Counted from the stretch's first letter, positions 26,688-35,742 are shown. The stretch: 64,000 bases of DNA from CALAGJ01 sp964293305 (GCA_964293305.1 CAXYYO010000006.1:45122-109121); one strand, 5' to 3'. Notes: a model not told the origin generated them from the letters alone. Program-made: numbers and translations.

Positions 26688-27290
26688 ATGAAATCACTCA
26701 TTTTATCAATTTCCATTTGTATTCGTTTTTGCCCAATAAAATTGTGGACACAAGAAAAGCATGATTTTTATCTAAATGTTTCGGGTGGACTGGCAGCAGG
26801 ACCAGATGCACGTGCCACACTTTCTATTCCAACAGGTATTGCCACTTCAATTGGCATTGAAAAAGAAATTGCAAAGCAACTGCGTATTGGCCTACACACA
26901 GAAATTTTTTCTGTTAATGGGTTTGATGTGGAGTATGTTTCAGAAACACGCAGAACCATTGACATACAGGCAATGGCATATATACAAACAAAGCGAAAAG
27001 AAGGCTTATATTTAGACCTCGGAATAGGTATGCAGTATAAGTTTCACAAGTGGGTAATATCCACGACGGACAGATATGCCATGGATTTTGTATATGACGG
27101 CAGACGAATTGTTGTTCCCGCATCCACAATTGCGCCTTTTAAAGAATCTTCATTTGGATATACAATAAGACCGGGCATTTACAAATCAATCAATAAAAAT
27201 ATTGATGGTGGGCTTTATATCCAATTTCAAAATGACAATTACAAATATTCTGTTTATTCACTGAGACTAAGTCTCCGTACAAAACTCTAA
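26688..27290 (+). CDS. Outer-membrane beta-barrel protein, unknown family
   Basis: 200 residues. A hydrophobic N terminus (LILSISICIRFC) suggests export. The remainder alternates polar and hydrophobic residues and ends LSLRTKL; its amphipathic strands (YLDLGIGMQYKFH, GYTIRPGIYKSI, DGGLYIQFQNDNYKY) are typical of small 8-strand barrels. I do not recognise a named family. It is followed after 7 bp by a second beta-barrel gene, so the two are probably co-transcribed. It lies in a zone with several broken genes, but itself appears intact. Confidence 0.65.
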   Translation: MKSLILSISICIRFCPIKLWTQEKHDFYLNVSGGLAAGPDARATLSIPTGIATSIGIEKEIAKQLRIGLHTEIFSVNGFDVEYVSETRRTIDIQAMAYIQTKRKEGLYLDLGIGMQYKFHKWVISTTDRYAMDFVYDGRRIVVPASTIAPFKESSFGYTIRPGIYKSINKNIDGGLYIQFQNDNYKYSVYSLRLSLRTKL

Positions 27291-27297
27291 TTTTTTT

Positions 27298-27912
27298 ATG
27301 CATATCATACACAAGTTTTTTTGCTTGCTACTTTTAATTTGCTTATCGCAAGCATGCTATGGTCAAACCTCACGAAAAGTTTCCTTAGCTGCAGGCTTTA
27401 CCAACTTTTCATCGCCGGGCTTAAACAGAAACATTCCAGGAAAAGCATATTTGATAGCATTTGATTACCATTTGGCAAAGCATAGTATTATTGGGTTGAG
27501 TTATCAATATGGAGCGTCAGACTATTATCAAATCAATAATCCTCAAAATATTTTGCTCAATGCAGAAGATGAATCCTTTACAAATACAGAACTGTTTTAC
27601 AGTGCAGTTTCATTTATGTACAAATACAGTTTTTTAAACCCAGAATCACCGTTTGTTTTAAACTTAGGTGCAGGTGCAGCATTAACTACTATACAACAAG
27701 ATTATGCTACTTATGACCCTGAGTATTCATTTGCAATAAAAACAACTTCGGTATTTAATACGCTTAGCTTTCCGTTAAGAGCAGAAGCAGCTTTTAAGCT
27801 TACTTCTTTTTTACATATAGGTCTTATGGGAGGTGCATATATTGAGCCAGATTTTGAGCCAGCAGTGGTTGGGTATCATTGGGGGGCATCGGTTAGATAT
27901 TTATTCCCTTAG
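27298..27912 (+). CDS. Outer-membrane beta-barrel protein (porin-like)
   Basis: 204 residues with a clear signal peptide (FFCLLLLICLSQACYGQ) and barrel-like strands (AYLIAFDYHLAKHSIIGLSYQYG, VLNLGAGAALT, HIGLMGGAYI). It ends HWGASVRYLFP, with an aromatic residue close to the end as in many outer-membrane barrels. It follows the previous barrel gene by 7 bp. The function is unknown; it may bind or transport a small molecule or be structural. Start at ATG 27298. Confidence 0.75.
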   Translation: MHIIHKFFCLLLLICLSQACYGQTSRKVSLAAGFTNFSSPGLNRNIPGKAYLIAFDYHLAKHSIIGLSYQYGASDYYQINNPQNILLNAEDESFTNTELFYSAVSFMYKYSFLNPESPFVLNLGAGAALTTIQQDYATYDPEYSFAIKTTSVFNTLSFPLRAEAAFKLTSFLHIGLMGGAYIEPDFEPAVVGYHWGASVRYLFP

Positions 27913-28058
27913 TTTCAGTTTTCATAGTCTTACAGGCATTCTGTATTATTTATGTATGATAGCTATGGTATAAAATAATTTGAAGAAACTGCTAATTACA
28001 TTTCAAGATACACTTCCGATTTTTATGAAAAAAAAGCTACCTCCTTTATTTAGGTTAT

Positions 28059-28188
28059 ATGTTTGAAGGTGCTTATTATGGTAAAGCATCTGATAGGTTT
28101 TATCCGGGTATAAAAGCACAATATCAAACGGACAATTGGAAACATAGTGTTTGGACTTATCAGTTGGCAGCAAAATTCAAATTATAGA
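28059..28188 (+). pseudogene. Remnant of a beta-barrel protein C terminus
   Basis: The frame from 28059 reads MFEGAYYGKASDRFYPGIKA and continues to NWK before a stop caused by one extra A in a run of four. The next frame continues HSVWTYQLAAKFKL and stops at 28188. Together they look like the last strands of a porin-like barrel. The 5' part of the gene is missing or unrecognisable in 27913-28058. This fits the general gene decay between 25400 and 28250. Confidence 0.5.
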
Positions 28189-28322
28189 ACTGGCTCTACA
28201 ATTACTGTTGAGCATATATTTTACATAGAAGTTATGTTTTCTATCATACAGATTTGTTAAACTCAACAGAGAAAATCAAAGCAAAACTAACTCGACTTAA
28301 AAGCCAGTATGTTTGCGCCAGC

Positions 28323-29741
28323 ATGCAATCTGTATTAAAGTTATATTTTGTTATTGGTACTTGCGTATTGATAGTTCTATTTTCCGGGTACGGATGTGCC
28401 AATATTATTCCGCCGGAAGGTGGCCCCAGAGACAGTTTACCACCGGTATTAATAAAGGCATTGCCCAAAGATTCGATGCTTACATTTACAGGTCAAAAAA
28501 TTATCCTCACTTTTAATGAATATATTCAGTTAGATGCAGCCAAGCTGGGTAATATTATTGTATCGCCCAATCCGGAAAAGCAACCACTATTTGCAGGTAA
28601 GTTGGAAAATGTAACCGTTAAACTAAGGGATTCTTTACTGCCCCACACCACCTACTCCATCAATTTTGGTGATGTCATCAAAGATGTAAATGAGGGCAAT
28701 CCCTATAAAAACTTCACCTATGTATTTAGTACAGATAGTATCCTTTCTATAGGCGTGCTACAAGGATCTGTACAGCTTTCAGCATCAGGCGGCATTGACT
28801 CTACATTGATAGCTACATTGTACACAAATCTCTCTGACACTGCTGTACAAAAACTAAGACCATTGTACTATACAAGACTCAATGGAAAAGGCGAATTTTC
28901 CTTTCAATTTTTGCCCGATGGCAAATACAATCTTTTTATTGTGCCCAATGATTATTCAAAAAAATATGATGACAGTACAAAGATGTTTGCATTTGCAGAC
29001 TCACAAATTGTAATTCAAAATGGCAATGCAACACCACAATTACTTTATGCCTATGAAGCTGTAAAAAGAGTAGAACAAATACAGCCCACAGCTACAGCTG
29101 CCACAGATAACAATAGAAGAAATTTAGACACGGTAAAAAAAATTACATATACCAGTTCAATACAACAGAAAGAGCAAAGCCTACTTAAGCCATTGGTATT
29201 TACTTTCGATAAAAAAGTAACCAACTGGGACACTTCAAAAATTGTTTTGTGTGATACCAATTTTCATCCACTTGCAGGCTATCAAATAGTACAAGATAGT
29301 ACAGGTAAAAAATTTACACTCAATAAAACTTGGAGGCCGGAGGAGTATTTTGCATTGGTGATAGATCGCTATGCATTTGCAGACAGCATAGGCACACCAC
29401 TTCGTAAAACAGATACCCTTCGTTTTCGCATTAAAAGTGAAACTGCATACGGCAGTATAAGGCTGCGATTTAAAAATTTAGATACTGCCAAACACCCTGT
29501 AATGCAAATATTTGGTGGTACAGAATTATTGGAATCGGTGCCACTCGTCGGATATGAGTTTTATAGAAAACTATTTGAGCCCGGTGATTATAATCTACGT
29601 ATCCTCTATGATAACAACAAAAATGGAATTTGGGACCCGGGAAATTATATACTAAACCAACAACCCGAAATAACTGAAAAAATCAACGATAAAATTACTA
29701 TCAAATCCAACTGGGAAAATGAGGTGAATATTAATTTGTAA
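28323..29741 (+). CDS. Ig-like (Big_5/SbsA-type) domain lipoprotein
   Basis: 472 residues from ATG 28323. A TTG at 28254 would add 23 residues before the signal peptide, so it is unlikely. The lipoprotein signal ends SGYGC (Cys25). The segment IIPPEGGPRDSLPPVLIKALPKDS leads into a bacterial Ig-like domain of the Big_5 type (about 30-130). Further repeats follow, including a carbohydrate-binding-like fold (LNGKGEFSFQFLPDGKYNLFIVPND). This architecture is common in Bacteroidota surface lipoproteins of unknown role. A short spacer and the convergent pdxA gene follow. Confidence 0.85.
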   Translation: MQSVLKLYFVIGTCVLIVLFSGYGCANIIPPEGGPRDSLPPVLIKALPKDSMLTFTGQKIILTFNEYIQLDAAKLGNIIVSPNPEKQPLFAGKLENVTVKLRDSLLPHTTYSINFGDVIKDVNEGNPYKNFTYVFSTDSILSIGVLQGSVQLSASGGIDSTLIATLYTNLSDTAVQKLRPLYYTRLNGKGEFSFQFLPDGKYNLFIVPNDYSKKYDDSTKMFAFADSQIVIQNGNATPQLLYAYEAVKRVEQIQPTATAATDNNRRNLDTVKKITYTSSIQQKEQSLLKPLVFTFDKKVTNWDTSKIVLCDTNFHPLAGYQIVQDSTGKKFTLNKTWRPEEYFALVIDRYAFADSIGTPLRKTDTLRFRIKSETAYGSIRLRFKNLDTAKHPVMQIFGGTELLESVPLVGYEFYRKLFEPGDYNLRILYDNNKNGIWDPGNYILNQQPEITEKINDKITIKSNWENEVNINL

Positions 29742-29846
29742 GCACTTTATTTTTTTACAACCCCTATACAAGAATACGCAGTGGTCAAAAAAATAATATA
29801 CACCGAGTATCAAACGTGTCCAAGACTTACAAACCAAAACTTTTGC

Positions 29847-30935
29847 CTATTCCTCTAAGGCTTCATCCCTTGCGTTGGCCACCATTGCCGTGCTCATTTT
29901 GCGCATGGGATTGCTACGCTGCATATTGTACTCGCTTCTTTGTTTTATAACATCAATACAGAAAAACAAGGCAGCCATTGTACTATCTGCACTTGCTATA
30001 CCTTTTCCAGCTATATCAAAAGCGGTACCATGGTCAGGACTTGTGCGTACTACAGGAAGCCCTGCAGTAAAATTTACTGCTTCGCCTGCGGCTAATGATT
30101 TTAAAGGAATAAGACCTTGATCATGGTACAGTGCAAGTACTACATCAAAGCTACTAAACTGTGCACGTGCAAAAAACGCATCTGCACTAAAAGGTCCAAA
30201 CGCAAGCAGACCTTTATCCCTAGCCTGTTGTAATGCAGGCCCTATAATTTTTATTTCCTCATCACCTATCAGTCCCTCATCACCCGCATGCGGGTTCAAC
30301 CCCAATACCGCCATACGTGGTTTGCTGATATCAAAATCCTGTTGCAAACTTTTATGCAATACTTGTAGTTTTTTTACAATGGCATCAGCAGTAATATATG
30401 TAGCCACATCTTTTACCGGTACATGCTCAGTAAGTAAAGCAACTTTTAAATTTGGCGCAGCCAAAATCATGGCAATTTCACCTGCTTTAAATGCATGTTT
30501 TAAATAAGGTGTATGACCAGTAAAGTTGAACCGCTCAGATTGAATATTTTTCTTATGAATAGGTGCTGTTACCAGCCCATCTATATGTCCATCTTTTAAT
30601 GCTTGTACCGCATGCTCCAATGAGAGCAGTGCATACTTACCACCTATCTCATTGAGCTGTCCCGGAAGTATTTCAATATCCTCTTCCCAGCAAGAAAAAA
30701 TATTGGCCTGCTTAATACTAAGCCTATTAAAATCTTTTATTAATTGAAAAGATAGGTTACTTTCAGGGAGCGTTTTACGATAAAAGTTGATGACTTTACT
30801 GTTTGCAAAAATTACCGGCGTACAAAAATCATAAACCCTAGTATCGCTAAGTACTTTTATAATGGCTTCTATACCAATGCCATTTATATCACCACAGGAA
30901 AAACCTACTACAGGTTTTCTATATTCAGTATGCAT
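29847..30935 (-). CDS. pdxA: 4-hydroxythreonine-4-phosphate dehydrogenase
   Basis: 362 residues from the chosen ATG 30935; an ATG at 30995 adds 20 unrelated residues. PdxA oxidises 4-phosphohydroxy-L-threonine with NAD in the deoxyxylulose-5-phosphate-independent of PLP salvage, i.e. de novo, branch of vitamin B6 synthesis. Visible signatures are VGFSCGDINGIGIEA at the N terminus, APIHKKNI...FTGHT in the middle and ALYHDQGLIPLK with the metal histidine near the C terminus. The length fits the family (about 330-360). It is divergent from rsmA with about 90 bp between starts; pdxA and rsmA are neighbours in many bacteria. Confidence 0.95.
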   Translation of the reverse strand: MHTEYRKPVVGFSCGDINGIGIEAIIKVLSDTRVYDFCTPVIFANSKVINFYRKTLPESNLSFQLIKDFNRLSIKQANIFSCWEEDIEILPGQLNEIGGKYALLSLEHAVQALKDGHIDGLVTAPIHKKNIQSERFNFTGHTPYLKHAFKAGEIAMILAAPNLKVALLTEHVPVKDVATYITADAIVKKLQVLHKSLQQDFDISKPRMAVLGLNPHAGDEGLIGDEEIKIIGPALQQARDKGLLAFGPFSADAFFARAQFSSFDVVLALYHDQGLIPLKSLAAGEAVNFTAGLPVVRTSPDHGTAFDIAGKGIASADSTMAALFFCIDVIKQRSEYNMQRSNPMRKMSTAMVANARDEALEE

Positions 30936-31026
30936 AATTTCTTTGAATGGCGGCCAAGATACGTATTGTAAATCTTTGCGTATAAAAGGGTTCAAACTGT
31001 TTTTCTGCTATCATTGTACATTCTTT

Positions 31027-31791
31027 ATGATGAATAGTACATACACACTCAAAAAATCGCTGGGTCAGCATTTTCTGCAGGATGAAAATATTTGTAAGCA
31101 AATTGTAGAAGCTGTGCAGCAGGATCCGTTTACATCCTTGTTAGAGGTAGGGCCCGGCGGTGGGGCACTTACAAAATACTTGGCAATCATTCCTAATATC
31201 GATTTAAAATTGATAGAAATTGACAAGGAAAAAATCGAATGGCTCCAGAAGCATTATCCAGCATTAAAAAATAAAATAATTGAAGCAGATATATTGGAAA
31301 CCGAGGCGCCATTTGATGCCAACTTTTCAGTAGTTGGCAATTTCCCATACAATATTTCCACTCAAATTATTTTTAAGATGATATCGTGGAGGGAGCAGGT
31401 GGATAGTATAACAGGTATGTTTCAAAAAGAAGTAGCGCAGCGCTATTGTGCCATGCCCGGTTCAAAAGTTTATGGGGTTACAAGCGTGCTTACGCAAGCG
31501 TTTTATCATACTACTTATCACTTCGATGTGCCGGCATCTGCATTTCTTCCGCCACCAAAAGTGATAAGTGGCGTTATAAAATTAAACAGAAGAACAGACA
31601 CTCCGCTGATGCGTAGCGAAAAGCATTTCTTTCTCTTGGTAAAAACGGCATTTAATCAAAGAAGAAAAATGCTACGCAATGCTGTAAAATCGTTATTTCT
31701 CCCAGATGTTTTAACGGACGACATATTTAATAAAAGAGCTGAAAACCTTTCTGTGGCTGATTTTGCTGCATTAACTTTTAAGATGATGTAG
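31027..31791 (+). CDS. rsmA: 16S rRNA (adenine1518/1519-N6)-dimethyltransferase
   Basis: 254 residues from ATG 31027; an upstream in-frame ATG at 30862 is inside pdxA on the other strand and adds non-family residues. RsmA/KsgA dimethylates two adjacent adenines in the 3' hairpin of 16S rRNA as a late 30S assembly checkpoint. Motifs: SLGQHFLQDEN at the start, SAM-binding LLEVGPGGGALT, and catalytic VVGNFPYNIST. The C-terminal helical domain is present (FNQRRKMLRNAVKSL). No partner gene follows in the same direction. Confidence 0.96.
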   Translation: MMNSTYTLKKSLGQHFLQDENICKQIVEAVQQDPFTSLLEVGPGGGALTKYLAIIPNIDLKLIEIDKEKIEWLQKHYPALKNKIIEADILETEAPFDANFSVVGNFPYNISTQIIFKMISWREQVDSITGMFQKEVAQRYCAMPGSKVYGVTSVLTQAFYHTTYHFDVPASAFLPPPKVISGVIKLNRRTDTPLMRSEKHFFLLVKTAFNQRRKMLRNAVKSLFLPDVLTDDIFNKRAENLSVADFAALTFKMM

Positions 31792-32007
31792 GTTATGCCC
31801 TACCAAAACATTGTCTGTATAATTCGCCAATGACTATCGTTTTCTTATCTTATTTTAAGACTTGCTATAATAAAGTGACAAAGAAAAAAATACGGCCCAA
31901 AATCATCTTGGTTAAATTTATAATTTGATTTGATGGATGCTTTTACAGATTATTTTTGAAAAATATTTTGCCATTGAAACCTCAAATTTTCCATCAGTTA
32001 TTTACCG

Positions 32008-32586
32008 CTATTGTCTTAAAATATAATTAAATGTAACAGTGGCACTACTCATCCATCCTTCTCCTACTTTTTCACCTTTGGTTACAATATTTATTTCTTT
32101 GCCAAAGCCAAGCGTAAGCCCCAAATTTAATCTAGTGTTTGAGAAATTATAAAGATAACCTACATCTGCCCAAGGTTGTAATACAAGTGTGTAAGTGCTT
32201 CCTGCTGTTGGATTTGATGTGTTTAAATCATCCTTCCAATCTGTCCACATTTTCCAAATATCAGTTGTGAATCCAGCAGTAAAATGGCCTTTTTTGTAGG
32301 GGAAATAGCTTACTAACCCTGCACTGGCGCCGTATCCCTCGGCTACTTCATTATCATTATATGGACTATAATCTCTTCGGTTTGCAAAATTTGCACCCGT
32401 TCTTATTCTCAATGCTAAATTATCTACAAAAAAATAATTAGCCGTTATGGTTGGTAAAATACCCGCAGGATATATCTGTGTTTCAAACCCTACATCAACC
32501 CGGCCTTTATGGCAAGTAATACTTTGACTATTTGTATGCATAAAATTTAATAGGCAAACAAAGAGCATCCCTGTTTTTACATTCAT
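32008..32586 (-). CDS. Outer-membrane beta-barrel protein, unknown family
   Basis: 192 residues, with a short signal peptide ending near TNSQ. It is rich in amphipathic strands (RVDVGFETQIYPAGILPTITANYFF, ALRIRTGANFAN, LNLGLTLGFGKEI) and ends FNYILRQ. Probably an 8-strand barrel. No named family recognised. It is downstream of the fasciclin gene on the same strand (about 200 bp apart), but that gene has its own terminator, so they are likely separate units. Confidence 0.7.
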   Translation of the reverse strand: MNVKTGMLFVCLLNFMHTNSQSITCHKGRVDVGFETQIYPAGILPTITANYFFVDNLALRIRTGANFANRRDYSPYNDNEVAEGYGASAGLVSYFPYKKGHFTAGFTTDIWKMWTDWKDDLNTSNPTAGSTYTLVLQPWADVGYLYNFSNTRLNLGLTLGFGKEINIVTKGEKVGEGWMSSATVTFNYILRQ

Positions 32587-32741
32587 ATTACAAATTTAGG
32601 ATTGTTAGATATTCTATTGATACTTATCATTAATGCATTGTAGTAAGCATAAAAGAAAATCTATTTGGTCCGATACTTATTATACTGGGTTTTGCCATAT
32701 TCTAAGTTTAATTTGTAGAATTTACTTAGGCATTTACCAAT

Positions 32742-32772
32742 AAAAAAACGCTCCGAACTGAAGCGTTTTTTT
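32742..32772 (-). terminator. Intrinsic terminator of the fasciclin gene
   Basis: AAAAAAACGCT pairs with AGCGTTTTTTT over 11 bp with a 9-nt loop. T-runs are present on both strands, so it can act in both directions. It starts 17 bases after the fasciclin stop codon. Confidence 0.9.
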
Positions 32773-32788
32773 AAAATTGTGCGATATT

Positions 32789-33295
32789 TTACTTGGGTAA
32801 TACAACTCCATCAATCACATGTATTACACCATTGCTTCCTTTAAGATCTGCTGCAATAACAAATGCCGAATTTCCTGATTCGTCTGTTAACTTCACTTTA
32901 CCATCTTCAAGCGTTACAGTCAACTTGCCACCACTCACTGTGGCAACGACAGCTTTACCATTACCAGACTTTACAGCTGACATTACTGTAGCTGCATCTA
33001 AATTTCCTGCAACTACATGGTAGGTAAGAATTTTTGCCAGTAGCGCTTTGTTTTCAGGCTTCAACAAGTTTTCTACTGTGCCAGCAGGAAGTTTTTCAAA
33101 GGCGGCATTTGTTGGAGCAAAAACAGTGAATGGCCCCTTGCCTTTTAAAGTGGTTACCAGATCAGCTGCTTTAACTGCTGCTACCAATGTGGTGTGATCT
33201 TCAGAAGCAATTGCAATATCAACTACATCTTTGTTTTGTGCGAAGGTGCTAGCTGTAAAAAACAGCGCTACCATCATTGAAAATACATTTTTCAT
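32789..33295 (-). CDS. Fasciclin (FAS1) domain secreted protein
   Basis: 168 residues. The signal peptide MKNVFSMMVALFFTASTFAQ is followed by a single FAS1 domain. The conserved H1 box is TVFAPTNAAFEKLP, the middle box is ILTYHVVAG, and the H2-like end is NGVIHVIDGVVLPK. FAS1 proteins mediate adhesion or matrix interactions; single-domain exported forms are widespread in Bacteroidota. The gene is monocistronic with a strong terminator. Confidence 0.95.
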   Translation of the reverse strand: MKNVFSMMVALFFTASTFAQNKDVVDIAIASEDHTTLVAAVKAADLVTTLKGKGPFTVFAPTNAAFEKLPAGTVENLLKPENKALLAKILTYHVVAGNLDAATVMSAVKSGNGKAVVATVSGGKLTVTLEDGKVKLTDESGNSAFVIAADLKGSNGVIHVIDGVVLPK

Positions 33296-33367
33296 TTGAA
33301 TTTTATTTGGAATATAACTTCAGATATTAATTTTTTGTTCATTAAGATTTAAAATCTTAACAAAAAT

Positions 33368-33523
33368 TTATTCGTCTATTTGACCACATCTTTGAGTGCC
33401 GCACATCATCATATTCAGAAGAGCTTGCAAATGTTTGCTTTGGCTGTATTTTAACTTGTTATCTGCCTTATTAATCTCTTGATAAAGTGCAGGTAGCGCA
33501 CCAAGCGGTGTATAAGGACCCAT
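33368..33523 (-). CDS. Small ORF adjoining the dispersed repeat, possibly a gene remnant
   Basis: 51 codons from ATG 33523 to 33368; the product includes MGPYTPLGALPALYQEINKA and a cysteine pair CGTQRC. Amino acid usage looks protein-like. The frame is open upstream only as far as a stop inside the dispersed hairpin element (33526-33579), which directly abuts the ATG. Either a short gene of unknown function or the 3' part of a longer gene cut off by insertion of the element. It lies downstream of the two unknown membrane genes on the same strand. Confidence 0.35.
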   Translation of the reverse strand: MGPYTPLGALPALYQEINKADNKLKYSQSKHLQALLNMMMCGTQRCGQIDE

Positions 33524-33525
33524 TA

Positions 33526-33579
33526 AACCCAGATAATGCAGTTGAAATTTAATACAAAGTCAACCGCAATAACTTTGTG
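33526..33579. repeat. Dispersed hairpin element, copy with one degenerate arm
   Basis: On the plus strand the left arm reads AACCCA, 9 bases, GTTGA; the shared loop AAATTTAATACAAAG follows; then comes the right arm TCAACCGCA, whose outer part has diverged. The loop and inner arms match the intact copy at 39177-39230 closely. It lies 32 bases downstream of the membrane-protein gene at 33611. Confidence 0.75.
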
Positions 33580-33610
33580 TATGAAAAAATCAAAGTGGTA
33601 ACTGTAGTAT

Positions 33611-34393
33611 TTATTTTTTCTTTTGTTCTGTAAACACATATAGTAATAGATGTGTTTTTTTCTTAGAGTTCAACTCATCTGGACCAGTGTAGATATATGT
33701 AATGTTTTCATATATGTGACTTTTCTCAAATGCCTTAATAGTGGTTTCCATTGTAGATTTATCACCCAGAAAAGGGATATCAAACTTATATAAGTTTTTA
33801 ACTACTTCTTCTCCCTGCACCGGTGCTGTTTTATTTGTATAAGTCGATTTTGAAAAGTTGATAATGGAGTAGCTGGCCGTAGCCAACAGCAATATGCCAG
33901 TAACTAGTGCAAATTTTAAGCCACTGGTAAATGTAATATTTATTACCCTTTCCCGTGCTATTGAAGTGTATTTGAAAACTACCCAAGAGCAAATTAATAT
34001 GATCCAGAATATGCTGTGTTCTAGTAGATTAGTTCGATCTCCAAAAATTTGGTCGCCAATAGAAAATAAACTGAATAATAAAACAGAGCATAAGATACCC
34101 CTATAAAACCATTGTTCTGATATTTTATCCTTGCTCAGAAAAAAATTTATTAATGAGAATGAATAGCAAACGAAGGCAAATAATTCTATGAGTGCAATAG
34201 CTGCTAAAGCTATTGTAGCAAATATGGGTTCGGTAAGGCCCAATGATGCAAAGAATTTTATAAAGAGGGTATAAAAGTCTGCCCCAACCCAATAAGGAGA
34301 TACATCCGGAATAATTTTATCTACAACAGATAATGCACCAAACAATGTCCAATAAATTAGGATAAAATATTGTATTATTCTTTTCTCTTTCAT
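33611..34393 (-). CDS. Unknown integral membrane protein (tandem paralogue B)
   Basis: 260 residues. Several hydrophobic helices occur in the first 180 residues (YFILIYWTLFGALSVVDKI, FATIALAAIALIELFAFVCY, ILCSVLLFSLF, IFWIILICSWVVF, LVTGILLLATASYSII), followed by an 80-residue soluble C-terminal domain. It shares with the upstream gene the order of helices, the signature SIGDQIFGDRTNLLEHSIFW (here) versus SVGDQVFGDHIELLEHVLFW (there), and a C-terminal NLYKFDIPFL-type segment. So the two arose by tandem duplication. The ATG shares one base with the previous stop codon (TAATG), meaning coupled translation. I do not recognise the family. Confidence 0.82.
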   Translation of the reverse strand: MKEKRIIQYFILIYWTLFGALSVVDKIIPDVSPYWVGADFYTLFIKFFASLGLTEPIFATIALAAIALIELFAFVCYSFSLINFFLSKDKISEQWFYRGILCSVLLFSLFSIGDQIFGDRTNLLEHSIFWIILICSWVVFKYTSIARERVINITFTSGLKFALVTGILLLATASYSIINFSKSTYTNKTAPVQGEEVVKNLYKFDIPFLGDKSTMETTIKAFEKSHIYENITYIYTGPDELNSKKKTHLLLYVFTEQKKK

Positions 34394-35220
34394 TATTTCA
34401 TTTCTGTTTGGAGGTAAATAATAAGGCCTTCGGATTCTGCCAGCTTCAATGGTGGGGGTGCAGTGTATATATAATTTATACTTAGCTTGGGGTTATCTAC
34501 TTTAAATTTTGCTATTGAGTTTTCAAATGCTTTACTGCCTGCAAGAAAAGGGAATTTAAATTTGTATAAATTGTCCGTTATTTTTATGGGTTGTACAGCC
34601 TGTGTTCTTTCTATAAATGAATTATGGTTGTGCCAAAAAATGGAAGCAATGATAATGATGGCAATTCCAATGCTAAAAATGGAGGATAGCTTTAACTGTT
34701 TTTTACTAATGATAAAATGATCAAAGTGTTGAATGGTATCAATACGAATAAATATAATCCATGATAATAATGTGATGAACCAAAACAGAACGTGCTCCAA
34801 AAGTTCTATATGATCTCCAAAAACTTGGTCGCCAACAGAAAAATAGGTGAACGTGATAAGCGAAAAAATAATACCCATAAAAAACCATGAACGAGTGGCT
34901 GCTATATCTTGTTTTTTAAAATAAATAAATGATCCTGTAAAGAATATAAAAGCAAATATTTCCAAGCCTGCGGTAATGATTAAAGCTATGTCAGTAATTA
35001 CTGGACTGCTGAGGCCGATAGCATCAAAATATCTTTGTAATTGTGCAAATCTGTCCTTGCCTACAAAAAGGAATTGAGCACCACCAAGCATTTTATCAAT
35101 TACATTAAATAACCAAAACAATATCCAAAAAATAAGGATAAAATGCTTTATGAGATCTTTACCAATAATCGTATTATGCTTTGCTTGCGGTTTATCATCC
35201 AGTTTTAAAATTTCTGCCAT
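34393..35220 (-). CDS. Unknown integral membrane protein (tandem paralogue A)
   Basis: 275 residues, paralogous to the next gene. An N-terminal cytoplasmic tail of about 25 residues precedes five or six helices. The shared motif SVGDQVFGDHIELLEHVLFW lies between helices, and the C-terminal soluble part begins NLYKFKFPFLAGS and ends in IYLQTEMK. The pair may form a heteromeric membrane complex, as coupled tandem paralogues often do. Helix layout is loosely reminiscent of small DoxX/MauE-type membrane proteins, but I cannot support that assignment. No regulatory motif is obvious upstream. Confidence 0.82.
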   Translation of the reverse strand: MAEILKLDDKPQAKHNTIIGKDLIKHFILIFWILFWLFNVIDKMLGGAQFLFVGKDRFAQLQRYFDAIGLSSPVITDIALIITAGLEIFAFIFFTGSFIYFKKQDIAATRSWFFMGIIFSLITFTYFSVGDQVFGDHIELLEHVLFWFITLLSWIIFIRIDTIQHFDHFIISKKQLKLSSIFSIGIAIIIIASIFWHNHNSFIERTQAVQPIKITDNLYKFKFPFLAGSKAFENSIAKFKVDNPKLSINYIYTAPPPLKLAESEGLIIYLQTEMK

Positions 35221-35742
35221 CTATATTGACTGTTGTACATAAATAAGTGAGTTGAAAGCTTTTTCATTTGCTGGTATAAAATTTAAAACCACTTGAAAAA
35301 ATATTGGGTTTAAATGTCTGGAGTTAGAAGTGAAGTATAACAAGTAACTGATTAATTTTTTATAGAAAAAATCAAAATTAAAAGAATATAATCGATTAAA
35401 ATGCATGTGCTGTATTTTACTTCAATAAGCGTATGAAATTTTATAGACCGAGGCATGCAATTTTATCAATGGCTACCCAAAAATATTAGCTGCATATTTT
35501 TAATTATACACAGATGATGCTAGTGAAATTTATTATAAAGCCGAAACATTGCATACCTATGCATTTGAGAACAATTGCTAGCTTATAAATAGTTTACTTC
35601 TTCATCCCACAAAAATTAACCTCAAACACTTACCAATATTGTATTTCAATATTTCACAACAAAGTCAACTGCATCATCTGGGTTGAACCTTTACTGGTAA
35701 TGTCAAGGATAGCATATGCATTGAAAATTTTTATTTCAGAAT
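35221..35742. other. Intergenic region holding one copy of the dispersed element
   Basis: 522 bases between divergent genes. A 61-codon minus-strand ORF at 35221-35406 is AT-driven and unconvincing. The only strong signal is the exact element core at 35659-35684. Otherwise I see nothing coding. Confidence 0.5.
35659..35684 (-). repeat. Dispersed element core (exact copy 2)
   Basis: Minus strand AACCCA, 9 bases, GTTGACTTTGT, identical in fixed bases and spacing to the copies at 22891 and 39205. The sequence following it on the minus strand (GTGAAATATTGAAATAC) only loosely resembles the loop of the complete copies, so the second arm is degenerate or absent. Confidence 0.75.

Noticed and set aside
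30862..31026. Extended N terminus for RsmA
   Set aside because: The extra 55 residues are the reverse of pdxA coding sequence; the family starts at the ATG at 31027.
35221..35406. 61-codon ORF on the minus strand
   Set aside because: Rich in F, N, Y and L from AT bias and directly upstream of paralogue A; no sign of being a gene.
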